A stretch of DNA of 64,000 nucleotides, from NCBI RefSeq assembly GCF_014651955.1, contig NZ_BMXW01000004.1:1-64000 (forward strand), in the 5' to 3' direction. Shown here piece by piece: positions 29,045 through 39,163 of the stretch (position 1 is its first letter; the number at the start of each line of letters is the position of its first letter). The position numbers and the translations under genes were made by a program. A model generated the notes under the pieces. The model was not told where the DNA came from and made no database searches. It was given only the letters and a program-made list of their open reading frames with translations. This DNA is from Shewanella fodinae. Lineage in GTDB: Bacteria; Pseudomonadota; Gammaproteobacteria; Enterobacterales; Shewanellaceae.

Positions 29045-30439
29045 ATGGAACAAGACGACAGAAAATTGTTTGTACTTGATACCAATGTTTTATTGCATGA
29101 ACCCTTGGCGATATATTCGTTTAAAGAGCACGACGTAATAGTTCCTATGACGGTGCTTGAAGAACTGGACCAGATTAAAGACCGCAAACGCGATGTCAGT
29201 CGCGATGCCAGAGTGGCCATCAGAGCCTTAGAAGATACGCTTGGCGGCGATATCACCCCGGAACAAATTATTAGCGGCGTGCCGCTACCCGCACGTGAAG
29301 GCCACGGCGATGCGACTGGCACTCTCGCCATCTTCCCCGACCACCAGATTGAGTTCACTATTGGTGCATTACCTGGCGATAACAACGATAACCGCATTAT
29401 CAATACCGCGCTTTATTTGCAGAAGCTACATCACCCTCGACCAGTGGTGCTGGTAACTAAAGATATCAACATGCGTCTCAAAGCCAAAGGGGCGGGGATG
29501 CTGATGGTAGAGGATTATCGTACCGACCAACTGATCGACGATATCCGCTTTTTATCCAAGGGATTTCATGAATTTGAAGGGAATTTCTGGGAACATCTGG
29601 ACCGGGTGGCGACAGAGCGTCATGGCCGCCAGACAGTGCACGATGTACCGCTTAAAGATCTGGGCGATGATATTTTTTACATGAATCAATATCTGTTGGA
29701 TCAAGACTCCAACTTCTGCGGTCGGGTGGTTGGTCGTACTGAATCCTCGCTGAGTGTGTTAGATCTTGGACGCGAACGGCTATTGAATATGGAAGCTTGG
29801 GGGGTTCGCCCGAAGAATATTTATCAAGGCATGGCACTGCAGGCGCTGTTGGATCCGAGCATTGATATGGTGATCCTGACCGGTCCTGCGGGTTGTGGTA
29901 AAACACTGCTGGCGATGGCGGCGGCATTAGAGCTAGTGGTGGAACGCAATCAGTATGACAAGGTGATCGTGACCCGTAATACCCCGGAAATTGCCGAATC
30001 AATTGGCTTTCTACCGGGGACGGAGGAAGAGAAAATGGCGCCGTGGCTGGCAGCTATCACCGATACACTGGAAGTGCTGCACAAACATGATGTTAACCCC
30101 GCGGGTTCACTCAATTACATCATGGATAAGGCCAATATTCAGTTTAAATCCATTAACTTTATGCGTGGACGTTCGATTCAAAATTCCGTGGTATTGCTAG
30201 ATGAATGCCAAAATCTGACAGCCTCTCAAATCAAAACCATGATCACCCGTATGGGCGAAGGCACCAAACTTATCTGTTGCGGCAATTTGGCACAGATTGA
30301 TTCTAACTATCTCACCGCGGTGACTTCCGGTTTGACCTACATTGTTGAACGGTTCAAGCAGTTTGAAGGCAGTGCCAATCTTTATCTCAATGGCGTGGTA
30401 CGCTCGCGGCTTGCCGAATTTGCTGAAGAACAGTTGTAA
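29045..30439 (+). CDS. PIN-PhoH fusion ATPase (PhoH2/YlaK type)
   Basis: A 464-residue protein: a PIN nuclease domain (about 8-150, FVLDTNVLLHEP and acidic residues in LEELDQIKDRKRD) and a C-terminal PhoH ATPase domain with Walker A TGPAGCGKTLLA and Walker B VVLLDECQN. PhoH2 proteins are RNA helicase/ribonucleases that unwind and cut RNA. GGAGG precedes ATG 29045. A terminator follows. It is not the short PhoH/YbeZ found next to ybeY. Confidence 0.92.
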   Translation: MEQDDRKLFVLDTNVLLHEPLAIYSFKEHDVIVPMTVLEELDQIKDRKRDVSRDARVAIRALEDTLGGDITPEQIISGVPLPAREGHGDATGTLAIFPDHQIEFTIGALPGDNNDNRIINTALYLQKLHHPRPVVLVTKDINMRLKAKGAGMLMVEDYRTDQLIDDIRFLSKGFHEFEGNFWEHLDRVATERHGRQTVHDVPLKDLGDDIFYMNQYLLDQDSNFCGRVVGRTESSLSVLDLGRERLLNMEAWGVRPKNIYQGMALQALLDPSIDMVILTGPAGCGKTLLAMAAALELVVERNQYDKVIVTRNTPEIAESIGFLPGTEEEKMAPWLAAITDTLEVLHKHDVNPAGSLNYIMDKANIQFKSINFMRGRSIQNSVVLLDECQNLTASQIKTMITRMGEGTKLICCGNLAQIDSNYLTAVTSGLTYIVERFKQFEGSANLYLNGVVRSRLAEFAEEQL

Positions 30440-30457
30440 GTCTTTGTAATCCAGTGT

Positions 30458-30482
30458 AAGGCCTCTGTGGAGGCCTTTGTTT
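30458..30482 (+). terminator. Terminator of the phoH-like gene
   Basis: AAGGCCTC, TGTG, GAGGCCTT followed by TGTTTT, 19 bases after the stop codon. Confidence 0.75.
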
Positions 30483-30556
30483 TCCTTGGTAAGCTGCTAT
30501 CATAGTGAGAGTTTTCCGTGCTGTTCCCTGTATACAGCCGTTGTGCAAGGGCTAGG

Positions 30557-33500
30557 ATGAAACCGACTGAACCTGAACTCCAGCTAAAATCGCCCATTCA
30601 GAAAAATTATAACCGTGCCGTGTTTTACACTTACATCGGGGTAATTGTGCTGGCGTTACTGACCGCTTGGGGGTTTTATGAGCGGCAGAAAAGTGAGCAG
30701 ATGCAGCTGCGAGAGGAGCAGGTTGACCGGCATGTGATGCAGATAGACCTGTTGCTGGAGTCCAGTATCCGTGCGGTGAAAAGTCTGCGGGATATTGCCG
30801 TAGATCACCTGCGGTTGGCGGAACAGGTGCGCAAAGAGCGTTTGCCACAGTATGAAAAGTTTAATGAAAGCGGTCAGTACTTCACTTTAGAACCCACCTA
30901 TGCCAGGAGTGGCGACCCCTTTACCAATATGGGGCGCATTACCGGTATCGGAGCTTTGGACGGCCGCAGCGAAAAGTTCTATCAAGAATTGGAGATGCTG
31001 TTTGAGCTGTCACTGTCGTTTCCGGTAGCGAAGGAGGCGGCACCTAAAGCATCCGCCATTTATTACATCTCCAAACGACGGATGATGTCCTATTATCCTT
31101 GGCCATCGGATGATGTACGTTTTCGTGATGAGCTGTTACATCGCAAACAGTTCCAGTTGGCAACCCCAGAGATGAACCCACAGCGCAGCGTGTTCTGGAG
31201 TGAAGCTTATGTGGATTCCGCTGGCAACGGCTTGCTGACCACCCTCGGGGTACCGATTTATCTCGACGATGATTTCATTGGTTCTATCAACCTTGATATG
31301 ACGTTAGCGTCACTGGCAAGGCAGATTCGCCTATATTTTAAAATGCCGGGGACAGTGATCCTGCTGGATCAGGGCAACAATATCCTGTCTCACAGTGATT
31401 TTGACACTTCCAGTATTAACCGCGTGTACCACATCAGCCAGCGCATTCCGGCTGAACTGCACTCCTTGCCAGAATCTGAGTTGTTTGATGCCCATGAAGG
31501 CATGATCCGCAACGGTTATTACATCTACTCAGTCGCGCTGCATAACGCGCCATGGCGTTTACTGTATCTGCAGAACGTAGACGACATGTTTTCTGATTCC
31601 TTTGAGAAGCTGAAAGCTACCTTCTTCCTCGTGGTCTTGGCTTTGTCGATTTTGGTTACCATAGTGCATTGGCAGACCCGCCGCTCATTTGTCAGTCCCG
31701 CTTCGCGTTTGTTGAATCATCTAGAAGCCTGCTCGCAATCGCCACAAGAACCGCCGAGTAAGATAAATCGTGACTGGCAGCCTTGGTTTCAGTTAGTGAG
31801 CCGGATTTTTGATGAAAACCAACAGTACACCAAACATCTCGCTGAACAGAATAAGCGTCTGGATAAACTGGTGGCGCGGCGCACTGAGCGTTTGCGGGAA
31901 ACCACCGAGCGCCGCGAGCAGGAGTTTGCGTTATTGCGATCGCTTTTGGACTCGATTCCCGAAGCGATTGTATTCAAAGATAAAGAAGGCAAATACCTCG
32001 GGTGCAATAAAGCGGCAGAGCGGGTACTGGGTTATACCGAAAGCGAAATGATCGGCTTGTCAGATCGCGATCTGACGCCTCCCGAATTATCACAGCGCAT
32101 CCGTCATGAAGACGCCAAAGTCTTGCAGGAACGGACGCCGTTACGTTACCAAGAAAAAGTGGAGCTGGCTGGGCGACCTGTACTGCTCGATACCTTGAAA
32201 CTGCCGTTTTATAACCGCCGTGGTGAGTTACAGGGACTGATTGTGGTATGGCGTGATGTTACCCGCGAATATGAATCTGCAGAACAGTTGCGTTTGTCTG
32301 AGGAGCGCTACCATCTGGCAATGGATGCAGTAGAAGATGGTTTGTGGGACTGGTATCTGGATTCAGAACAGCTTATCTGCAACCCGTCTTTCTACACCAT
32401 GCTGGGTTATAAGGCCAACGAGTTCCCAGCATTGATGTCCACCATCGATGAGTTGACGCATCCGGATGATCGACTGCGAGTGCAGGAAACCCGTGAACAG
32501 TATCTGCGGGATCCCGTTGGAACTTATGATGTGGAATTCCGCATGCTGGGTAAGGGCGGCAATTATCACTGGGTGCTGGCTCGCGGTCGGGTGGTGGAGT
32601 TCACTAGCAACGGTGAACCTAAACGTATGCTGGGCACCAATAAGGACATTACCCGCCACAAGAATACCGAGCTGGCATTGTTGGAAGCCAAAAAAGATGC
32701 GGAACTGGCTAACCTCTATAAGAGTGAGTTTCTGGCGAATATGAGCCACGAGATCCGTACCCCGATGAATGCCATTATCGGTATGCTGCAGTTGGCTCAG
32801 CGTACAAGTCTGACTCCGCAGCAACAGGACTATTTGGAAAAAGCCGGATTCTCGGCACAGTCACTATTACGGATCATCAACGACATTCTCGACTTCTCAA
32901 AAATTGAGGCTGGTAAGCTGGAGCTGGAAAAAGTGCCGTTCCAGTTGGATAAAGTACTGGAACATGCGCTAGATCTTAATGCGCTCAAAGCCCAAGAAAA
33001 GGGTATTGAACTGCTGCTCTATGCACCAGTGACTGCTGGATTGCTCCTCAAAGGCGACCCATTGCGACTCGGGCAGGTGTTGGTCAATCTGCTATCTAAT
33101 GCGGTGAAGTTTACCACTGATGGCGAGATTGAACTGGGCTGCGAAGATGTGGGTGAACGCAATCACCGGATGACGTTGAAATTCTGGGTACGGGATACTG
33201 GTATCGGCATTGAAAAGACCAAGCAGGCGCAACTATTTGATGCGTTTGCCCAAGCAGATGGCTCGACCACACGTCAATATGGCGGTACCGGTCTTGGTTT
33301 ATCCATCAGTAAGCATTTGGTCTCCATGATGGGCGGCGATCTACAAGTGCAGAGTGAGCCGGGGGTTGGCAGTATTTTTACTTTCACCGTCAGCTTTGAA
33401 ATCGCAGAGGAAGCACCCGTTACGCCGTTAACTGTACCGGAACGACTCAATAATCTGCGTACCTTGGTAGTGGATGACAATCCTTCGGCATTACAGATTT

Positions 33501-34249
33501 ATGCCTCGCAATTGCGTGATTTTCATTTTGATGTGGAAACCGCCGCCAGTGGGCCAGAAGCGCTGTTTAAATTGGCTCAGCAACCTGTTGATCTGTTACT
33601 GATTGACTGGAAAATGCCGGAAATGGACGGTCGGGACGTGCTGGTGGCGATGGATGAAATGGTCAGCAATGGCAAAATTAGCAAACGGCCAGTGGTGATC
33701 ATGATGACTGCTTATGCGGCTGAACCAATGGCACAGGAACTGGGCAGTACCAAGGTGTTTGCTTTGCTGCAGAAACCGTTTAAGTCATCGGCGTTGTTCA
33801 ATGAAATCGTAGCGGCATTTTGTGAAGCCCCCGAACATAATGCCGTGCAAGAGCTGTCAACAACTGACAATAGTGAACTACGTGGGGTGGTGCTGTTGGT
33901 GGAAGATAACCTTATCAACCAACAAGTTGCCTGTGAATTGCTTCGTAGCGGCGGATATGACGTAGATGTGGCCGAAAACGGCAAAGTGGCGCTGGCAATG
34001 GTGGCAGAAAAAACGTATGACGCAGTGCTGATGGATATTCAGATGCCCGTTATGGACGGTTTAACCGCCACGCGAGAGCTACGTAAACAATATTCAATGG
34101 AACAACTTCCCATTATCGCGATGACCGCTCATGCCATGTCTGGTGATAAAGACAAGAGCTTAGAAGCAGGCATGAACGCCCACATTACCAAGCCGATTAT
34201 GCTCAATGAGTTGTTTGAAACACTCAGCCACTGGATACACAAAGCTTGA
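30557..34249 (+). CDS. Hybrid sensor histidine kinase with Cache, two PAS and two receiver domains
   Basis: About 1230 residues. Membrane segment near residues 24-44, a large periplasmic Cache-type domain (about 45-350), second membrane segment (FFLVVLALSILVTIVHW), a coiled linker, two PAS domains (LLDSIPEAIVFKDKEGK; YHLAMDAVEDGLWDWY), a HisKA domain with His731 in NMSHEIRTPMN, an ATPase domain (VNLLSNAVKF, GTGLGLSISK) and two receivers with Asp1017 (LLIDWKMP) and Asp1160 (VLMDIQMP). There is no Hpt domain, so phosphate must leave via a separate protein. I prefer ATG 30557 over the frame start at 30518. No cognate regulator is adjacent. Confidence 0.92.
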   Translation: MKPTEPELQLKSPIQKNYNRAVFYTYIGVIVLALLTAWGFYERQKSEQMQLREEQVDRHVMQIDLLLESSIRAVKSLRDIAVDHLRLAEQVRKERLPQYEKFNESGQYFTLEPTYARSGDPFTNMGRITGIGALDGRSEKFYQELEMLFELSLSFPVAKEAAPKASAIYYISKRRMMSYYPWPSDDVRFRDELLHRKQFQLATPEMNPQRSVFWSEAYVDSAGNGLLTTLGVPIYLDDDFIGSINLDMTLASLARQIRLYFKMPGTVILLDQGNNILSHSDFDTSSINRVYHISQRIPAELHSLPESELFDAHEGMIRNGYYIYSVALHNAPWRLLYLQNVDDMFSDSFEKLKATFFLVVLALSILVTIVHWQTRRSFVSPASRLLNHLEACSQSPQEPPSKINRDWQPWFQLVSRIFDENQQYTKHLAEQNKRLDKLVARRTERLRETTERREQEFALLRSLLDSIPEAIVFKDKEGKYLGCNKAAERVLGYTESEMIGLSDRDLTPPELSQRIRHEDAKVLQERTPLRYQEKVELAGRPVLLDTLKLPFYNRRGELQGLIVVWRDVTREYESAEQLRLSEERYHLAMDAVEDGLWDWYLDSEQLICNPSFYTMLGYKANEFPALMSTIDELTHPDDRLRVQETREQYLRDPVGTYDVEFRMLGKGGNYHWVLARGRVVEFTSNGEPKRMLGTNKDITRHKNTELALLEAKKDAELANLYKSEFLANMSHEIRTPMNAIIGMLQLAQRTSLTPQQQDYLEKAGFSAQSLLRIINDILDFSKIEAGKLELEKVPFQLDKVLEHALDLNALKAQEKGIELLLYAPVTAGLLLKGDPLRLGQVLVNLLSNAVKFTTDGEIELGCEDVGERNHRMTLKFWVRDTGIGIEKTKQAQLFDAFAQADGSTTRQYGGTGLGLSISKHLVSMMGGDLQVQSEPGVGSIFTFTVSFEIAEEAPVTPLTVPERLNNLRTLVVDDNPSALQIYASQLRDFHFDVETAASGPEALFKLAQQPVDLLLIDWKMPEMDGRDVLVAMDEMVSNGKISKRPVVIMMTAYAAEPMAQELGSTKVFALLQKPFKSSALFNEIVAAFCEAPEHNAVQELSTTDNSELRGVVLLVEDNLINQQVACELLRSGGYDVDVAENGKVALAMVAEKTYDAVLMDIQMPVMDGLTATRELRKQYSMEQLPIIAMTAHAMSGDKDKSLEAGMNAHITKPIMLNELFETLSHWIHKA

Positions 34250-34314
34250 GATAAGCGGATCAATCCCTTAACTTGGATGCCACGGAAGCGAAACAAGCAC
34301 AGGGGATAAGTGGT

Positions 34315-36714
34315 ATGAAGCCATTTTCGGGATTGCTATGGTGGCTGTTGTTGCTAATGCCGCTGACATTATCGGCGGCGGAAGACAGTGCCAGTGTCAT
34401 ACGTAACAGTGATAAAGCCGAAGGTTTTATCAATTTCTACTTTGATAATGGCAGTGGTCAGCTGTATCTGGAAGCCAATCACCTGAATCGCCCCATGCTG
34501 TTGCTGACCAGTTTACCACAAGGTGCTGGTTCTAATGATATTGGGCTCGATCGCGGCCAACTGGGAAATACCCGGATGGTACAGTTGGAACGGCAGGGGC
34601 CTTATGTGCTGCTCAAACAACTCAATACCCGTTATCGAGCTGGTAGCAACAACCCTTTTGAGCGGCGTGCTGTCGCCGATGCCTTTGCTAATTCCGTGTT
34701 GTGGCAAGGAAAACTGCTGCCAGGAAAGCGCCTGTTAGTACCACTCAACGAGCTGTTGCTGACAGATCTGCATGGCATTACCCAACAGTTAAGCGCCACT
34801 GGGCAGGGGCATTACCATCTGGATCAAAGCCGTTCGGTGATCTTGCCTACCTCCGTTAAATCGTTTGAGCGCAACAGCGATGTGGACGTACAACTGACAT
34901 TTGGCGCCGATAAAGCAGGCGCGCAAGTGGCCGATGTGGCACCTGATGGGCAAGCGCTATCATTGCAAGTACGCTTCTCTTTCATTGCCTTACCTGAACC
35001 GGGATATCAACCACGAGCCTATACGCCAATGAGTGGGTACCTTGCTGACGAATATCGTGATTACGCCACACCCATTGATCAGGATATGACTAAACGACTG
35101 TTGCTTCGCCATCGTCTGCAAAAAGTGCATCCTGGTCCTGCCCCTAGCGAGGTCATAAAGCCGATAGTGTATTATCTGGATCCCGGCGTGCCGGAGCCGA
35201 TACGTAGCGCATTATTAGAAGGCGGGCGCTGGTGGAGTCAGGCCTTTGCTGCTGCCGGGTTTCTCAATGCTTTCAAGATGGAAATGCTGCCGGATTACGC
35301 TGATCCCCAAGATATCCGTTACAACGTGGTGCAATGGGTGCACCGCGCTACCCGCGGTTGGTCCTATGGCGCGGTGGTGACTGATCCACGTACTGGCGAG
35401 ATCATCAAAGGTCAAGTGACACTGGGCAGCTTACGGGTGCGACAGGATTTACTGATCGCTCGGGGTGTCACTGCTGGGTGGAGTGACAGGGTCGCTGCCG
35501 ATAATGCGTCAATGGCATTGGCGCTGGCGCGCATCCGTCAATTAGCGGCGCATGAAATTGGTCATACGCTGGGTCTGAGTCACAATTTTGCAGCTTCCAG
35601 CAACGGCAACGCTTCGGTGATGGATTATCCACATCCTTATATCCGTGTGCATGAAGGTCAAATTGATATCAGTCAGCCCTACCGCGAAGGCATTGGTGAG
35701 TGGGACAAATTTGCTATCGCCTATGGCTATGGCGATTTTGGTGAGCAAACGGCGACCAGAACAGCGTTGGCTGAATTATTACAACAAGTGCAGCAACAGG
35801 GCTTGCGCTATATTGCTGAGGCCGATTCGCGGCAGTCTTCTGCCGCAAATGCCTGGGCCAGTCTATGGGATCGTGGTGATGATCCGGTTGTCGAACTGGA
35901 GCGCTTGCAGCAGGTACGTAAGCTAGCGTTACAGCAATTTTCCGGCACGGCGTTACTCAATGGGCAACCTTTGGGGGAACTGGCCGATGCGTTAGTACCG
36001 GTATATTTGCTGAGCCGTTATCAGTTGCAGGCGGCAGCCAAATTCATTGGCGGGATTGATTACAGTTATCAGGCAGATATTCACGGCGGCAGTTGGCATT
36101 ATATGGCGCCAGAGATGCAACTACGGGCACTACAGGCCCTGTTGGCGGCGTTGGACAGCGATGCGCTATACCTGCCCACCAGTCTCTACGCCAGATTGGT
36201 GCCCAAGGCTGGCGATTATCAACGCAGCCGTGAAAGCTTTGCTTCGTCACTCGGGGTGGCAAATGATCCTCAGGCCATGGCTGAGGCGCTCAGTCGGCAC
36301 GTTGTCAGTTTATTGCTGCAGAGCGAACGCCTTAACCGGATAGCGCAACAAGCTAGTCGTGACAACGAACAGTTGTCACTCAGCAAGTTACTCGATCAGT
36401 TAGCTGCTAAGACATTGCTGGCCGATTTGCCGTCGGGTGATAAAGAAGCAGTAGCAATGCGGGTGAATGCGGTGGTATTGGATGCCGTACTGGATGCGAT
36501 GGAAAATCCGGCCTCCAGCCCAGAGGTCAGAGCACAACTGCGCGCTAAACTCACCTTCTGGCAGCAGCAGTTCAATCGCAAGGAGAAACGGGTTACCGCT
36601 TTTGTCGCCGCGCATTATCAACTGATGCAGAGCGTTATTGAACAACAGGCGCAACAGCCTAGTAAGCGAATGATCCTGAATCCAGTACCCATGCCGCCGG
36701 GGGCGCCCATTTGA
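34315..36714 (+). CDS. Secreted zinc metalloprotease, DUF5117/DUF4953 family
   Basis: A 799-residue protein with a signal peptide (LLWWLLLLMPLTLSAAED). The N-terminal half carries the DUF5117-like region, and the gluzincin-type motif HEIGHTLGLSHNF lies at about residues 413-425 (His413, Glu414, His417), followed by SVMDYPHPYI as the Met-turn. The C-terminal half matches DUF4953 (YKEGIGEWDKFAIAYGY-like). Large periplasmic or cell-surface proteases of this family have no clear substrate. ATG 34315 was chosen because the signal peptide begins there; the frame is open 14 codons upstream. Confidence 0.88.
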   Translation: MKPFSGLLWWLLLLMPLTLSAAEDSASVIRNSDKAEGFINFYFDNGSGQLYLEANHLNRPMLLLTSLPQGAGSNDIGLDRGQLGNTRMVQLERQGPYVLLKQLNTRYRAGSNNPFERRAVADAFANSVLWQGKLLPGKRLLVPLNELLLTDLHGITQQLSATGQGHYHLDQSRSVILPTSVKSFERNSDVDVQLTFGADKAGAQVADVAPDGQALSLQVRFSFIALPEPGYQPRAYTPMSGYLADEYRDYATPIDQDMTKRLLLRHRLQKVHPGPAPSEVIKPIVYYLDPGVPEPIRSALLEGGRWWSQAFAAAGFLNAFKMEMLPDYADPQDIRYNVVQWVHRATRGWSYGAVVTDPRTGEIIKGQVTLGSLRVRQDLLIARGVTAGWSDRVAADNASMALALARIRQLAAHEIGHTLGLSHNFAASSNGNASVMDYPHPYIRVHEGQIDISQPYREGIGEWDKFAIAYGYGDFGEQTATRTALAELLQQVQQQGLRYIAEADSRQSSAANAWASLWDRGDDPVVELERLQQVRKLALQQFSGTALLNGQPLGELADALVPVYLLSRYQLQAAAKFIGGIDYSYQADIHGGSWHYMAPEMQLRALQALLAALDSDALYLPTSLYARLVPKAGDYQRSRESFASSLGVANDPQAMAEALSRHVVSLLLQSERLNRIAQQASRDNEQLSLSKLLDQLAAKTLLADLPSGDKEAVAMRVNAVVLDAVLDAMENPASSPEVRAQLRAKLTFWQQQFNRKEKRVTAFVAAHYQLMQSVIEQQAQQPSKRMILNPVPMPPGAPI

Positions 36715-36715
36715 A

Positions 36716-38524
36716 TCAGCTGCGCTTCGGGTTACGTGGAAAAAATCGTTCTGGGCGCCGCTGCAGATGGGAGAACTCTCGGGTGTTTTTATAGGGGAGC
36801 TTCATAAAACCCGAGACGCCCTGACCATGAATTTTGTCAACATGCAGCAGGATCCGGTCAAGGCAGGCGCGAAACTGTGCCTGCTTACGAGGATTGAGCA
36901 ATCGCAGATAGCTATGAATTTTTAAGTGGGTCGGCAAGGCTTCGAAAATAATACAGCCAGTGTGATGGATTAAGTTAAGCCGTTCCAGCTCCGCCATAAT
37001 TTCTGCTGGCAGCTCTAGATTTTCATCTGGATCTTTACCATCTTCAAAGTAAGAATGCAGGCGTGACTTATCTTCCAGATTAGGTACATCGCCAATTTCA
37101 AAGGGTAACTGCTGACCATCATTACAGCTGAAGGGAATAGCAGCAGAGGCGCGTTCCAGATGCAAGGTATCTTTGGCGTTAAAAAAACAGGCTTTGAAGA
37201 CGCCGATTTTGCTGATCCCGCGCGCCAGCGTCACCATATTATTCACCGCCTGTAAGAGTGCCGGTTTAAGGGGCGCGTCATACAGCGCCAGATTGGAATC
37301 GATATATACGCCCTGTGCCCGCCAATGGATAGCCAGTCCACCAACAATTGGATATTGCCCCAGTCGCCCTACCGCAGCGATAAACCCCTTTTCGGTATCG
37401 CCCATCCCCGCAAGAAAATTGCGATAGTATTTTTCTAACTGCACATCATTGGGGAATGGTTCGGCAGAGCCAATGTCGCCTTGATGACTGCGCAGAAACG
37501 ATTTGCGCGAGCTATAGCTGACCGTTTCCACATCACGGCTCTGAGACTGCACCCACACCGGAATATCCGCTGTTACCTCAACCGCCGCCACTGGCGGCAA
37601 CAGCAGATAATGACTGTAACGCATACTGCGCAGAAAATAATCACCTGCTTGCTGACGTAATTTAGGGTCATCACTTAGCATTCCCTCCAGCGTGCGTGCC
37701 AGTTCCTTAGGTAATCCCAAGCTAGTGGGAGGAATGACCTTGGAGCCAAAACGGCTGGCCTGACCGGACGCCAGCGCATATAGCGTGGCTGCGACACCTT
37801 GCTCATCAAAACGTGGGTTGGATAAGGCGCCGTTCAGTTGCTCCTCGCCAATAAAATACACATCGCCCATTCTGGCATTGGTATGCTGTTGGTCGCAGGA
37901 CAATAACTCCATCACATTAGCACTTGCCGGTTGACCGTCTGCTTCCTGCTGAGCAAATACCGCGGAGCCCCAGTCAATCAGTGACAACTTGTCTTGCTGC
38001 GGGTCATACACTAGGTTTGATGGTTTAATATCACCATGTACCAAAGGTCTGCCATGGCGCAGATACAACAGCAGATCCGCCAATTGCCGGGCGATACTGA
38101 TAATTTCATGTACCGGTAGCGCTCCTATTTGGCGGCAGCGTTGGTCAAGATCCTGGCCAGAAGCGCGCGCCATCACCATGATGCCTTGGCGTCCAACCCG
38201 TTCAAATTTGATTAATGCAGGAACGTTGGGGTGGTGCACTTGTGATAACACAAACGCTTCTTCTTCTAAGCGATCCTGAATGTGCTGTGGCAAGGTGATA
38301 CGAGAAAACTTGAACACATGTTCTTCACCGGAACGATTGCGGCCTCCAAAGACAAAACCGTAGGCACCTTTGCCGATAAGTTCAGGCTCTTCATAGCCAA
38401 GCTTTATCAGTTGCTGACGACAAAGGCGGATCCAAGCGCGGTGTTTGCGTGCATCATCGGCCCTAAGCAGATAAACAGACTGCTCTTCTGAAATGTAGAA
38501 GTGTTGTAATTCCGGTACTTGCAA
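36716..38524 (-). CDS. Eukaryotic-like Ser/Thr protein kinase
   Basis: A 602-residue cytoplasmic protein with an N-terminal Hanks-type kinase domain: glycine loop GKGAYGFVFG (51-60), Lys72 in HVFKFSR, catalytic loop HGDIKPSN (163-170, Asp165) and DWG in place of DFG (184-186). All catalytic residues are kept. The C-terminal 300 residues form no domain I recognise and have no membrane segment or PASTA repeat. No PP2C phosphatase or FHA gene is nearby. It converges with the protease gene with 1 base between the stops. Confidence 0.85.
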   Translation of the reverse strand: MQVPELQHFYISEEQSVYLLRADDARKHRAWIRLCRQQLIKLGYEEPELIGKGAYGFVFGGRNRSGEEHVFKFSRITLPQHIQDRLEEEAFVLSQVHHPNVPALIKFERVGRQGIMVMARASGQDLDQRCRQIGALPVHEIISIARQLADLLLYLRHGRPLVHGDIKPSNLVYDPQQDKLSLIDWGSAVFAQQEADGQPASANVMELLSCDQQHTNARMGDVYFIGEEQLNGALSNPRFDEQGVAATLYALASGQASRFGSKVIPPTSLGLPKELARTLEGMLSDDPKLRQQAGDYFLRSMRYSHYLLLPPVAAVEVTADIPVWVQSQSRDVETVSYSSRKSFLRSHQGDIGSAEPFPNDVQLEKYYRNFLAGMGDTEKGFIAAVGRLGQYPIVGGLAIHWRAQGVYIDSNLALYDAPLKPALLQAVNNMVTLARGISKIGVFKACFFNAKDTLHLERASAAIPFSCNDGQQLPFEIGDVPNLEDKSRLHSYFEDGKDPDENLELPAEIMAELERLNLIHHTGCIIFEALPTHLKIHSYLRLLNPRKQAQFRACLDRILLHVDKIHGQGVSGFMKLPYKNTREFSHLQRRPERFFPRNPKRS

Positions 38525-38656
38525 CGACCATCTCCTACCGCAGTGAAGCTTAGATTATCCGCCCATTTAAACAGCAGTCAAAGTAGGGAACAAACCAATA
38601 TAAGCGAGATCTATATCAGATTTGCATGTTCCTAACGCATCTGATTATCTGACACT

Positions 38657-38670
38657 TTGACATACATCAA
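38657..38670 (+). promoter_or_regulatory. FNR/EtrA-like site upstream of the Cys-rich gene
   Basis: TTGACATACATCAA differs at one position from TTGAT-N4-ATCAA. It lies 61 bases before the start of the gene at 38731. No convincing -10 stands at the ideal class II spacing, so activation or repression is uncertain. Confidence 0.35.
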
Positions 38671-38730
38671 ATATAGCGAAAACAGTCAGGGGTAACCTTT
38701 GTCCTATAGACATATCTTAGCGGAGGCGTT

Positions 38731-39075
38731 ATGCCTGAGCCTGACAAGCGTGAACTAATCGCGCTATTTGAATACGCCAGACCTAGAGTGATCCAGTCGA
38801 TGGAGTTACGTCACTGTCCTCATTCCGGTTTTTTTAATGCCGTCGATGAGCAATGCATTTTCTGTCATCAGGGAATGGAATGTATCTGGATGAACCGTAA
38901 TGACAGCTTAGTCGCCTTGGAAGAAAAATCAGTGGAAGAATTGAAGCAGCAACTGCTAATTGCTGTCGACTTTGTTGATGCCAATCTGACACCGCATCAC
39001 TTGTCACGACGTAAATGTGATTGTGACAACTGTACTTGGCTCCGCAAAGTGGAAGAAACTCTCGCTAGGTTCTGA
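38731..39075 (+). CDS. Hypothetical Cys-rich protein of 114 residues
   Basis: A small acidic soluble protein. Cysteines cluster as CIFCHQGMEC (mid-protein) and CDCDNC near the end, consistent with a bound metal or Fe-S centre or redox-active thiols. GGAGG precedes ATG 38731. I do not recognise a family with certainty. A possible FNR site upstream would link it to oxygen limitation. It ends at a terminator shared with the porin gene. Confidence 0.75.
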   Translation: MPEPDKRELIALFEYARPRVIQSMELRHCPHSGFFNAVDEQCIFCHQGMECIWMNRNDSLVALEEKSVEELKQQLLIAVDFVDANLTPHHLSRRKCDCDNCTWLRKVEETLARF

Positions 39076-39118
39076 TGTTTTCAGGTATTGTTTGTCAATT
39101 TTGACCTGTTCTTAATAA

Positions 39119-39148
39119 TAAAAAGGCGACCATCAGGCCGCCTTTTTG
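39119..39148. terminator. Bidirectional terminator between the Cys-rich gene and the porin
   Basis: AAAAAGGCG and CGCCTTTTT pair around a 10-base loop, giving T-runs on both strands between convergent genes. Confidence 0.75.
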
Positions 39149-39163
39149 CATCCTTAAACAGGA

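Noticed and set aside
29652..30002. Reverse-strand 116-codon frame inside the phoH-like gene
   Set aside because: It is a shadow of the well-supported PIN-PhoH coding sequence on the other strand and has a Pro/Ser-rich random composition.
32363..32824. Reverse-strand 153-codon frame inside the hybrid kinase
   Set aside because: It overlaps the second PAS and the HisKA region of the kinase; no start signal and no protein-like motif.
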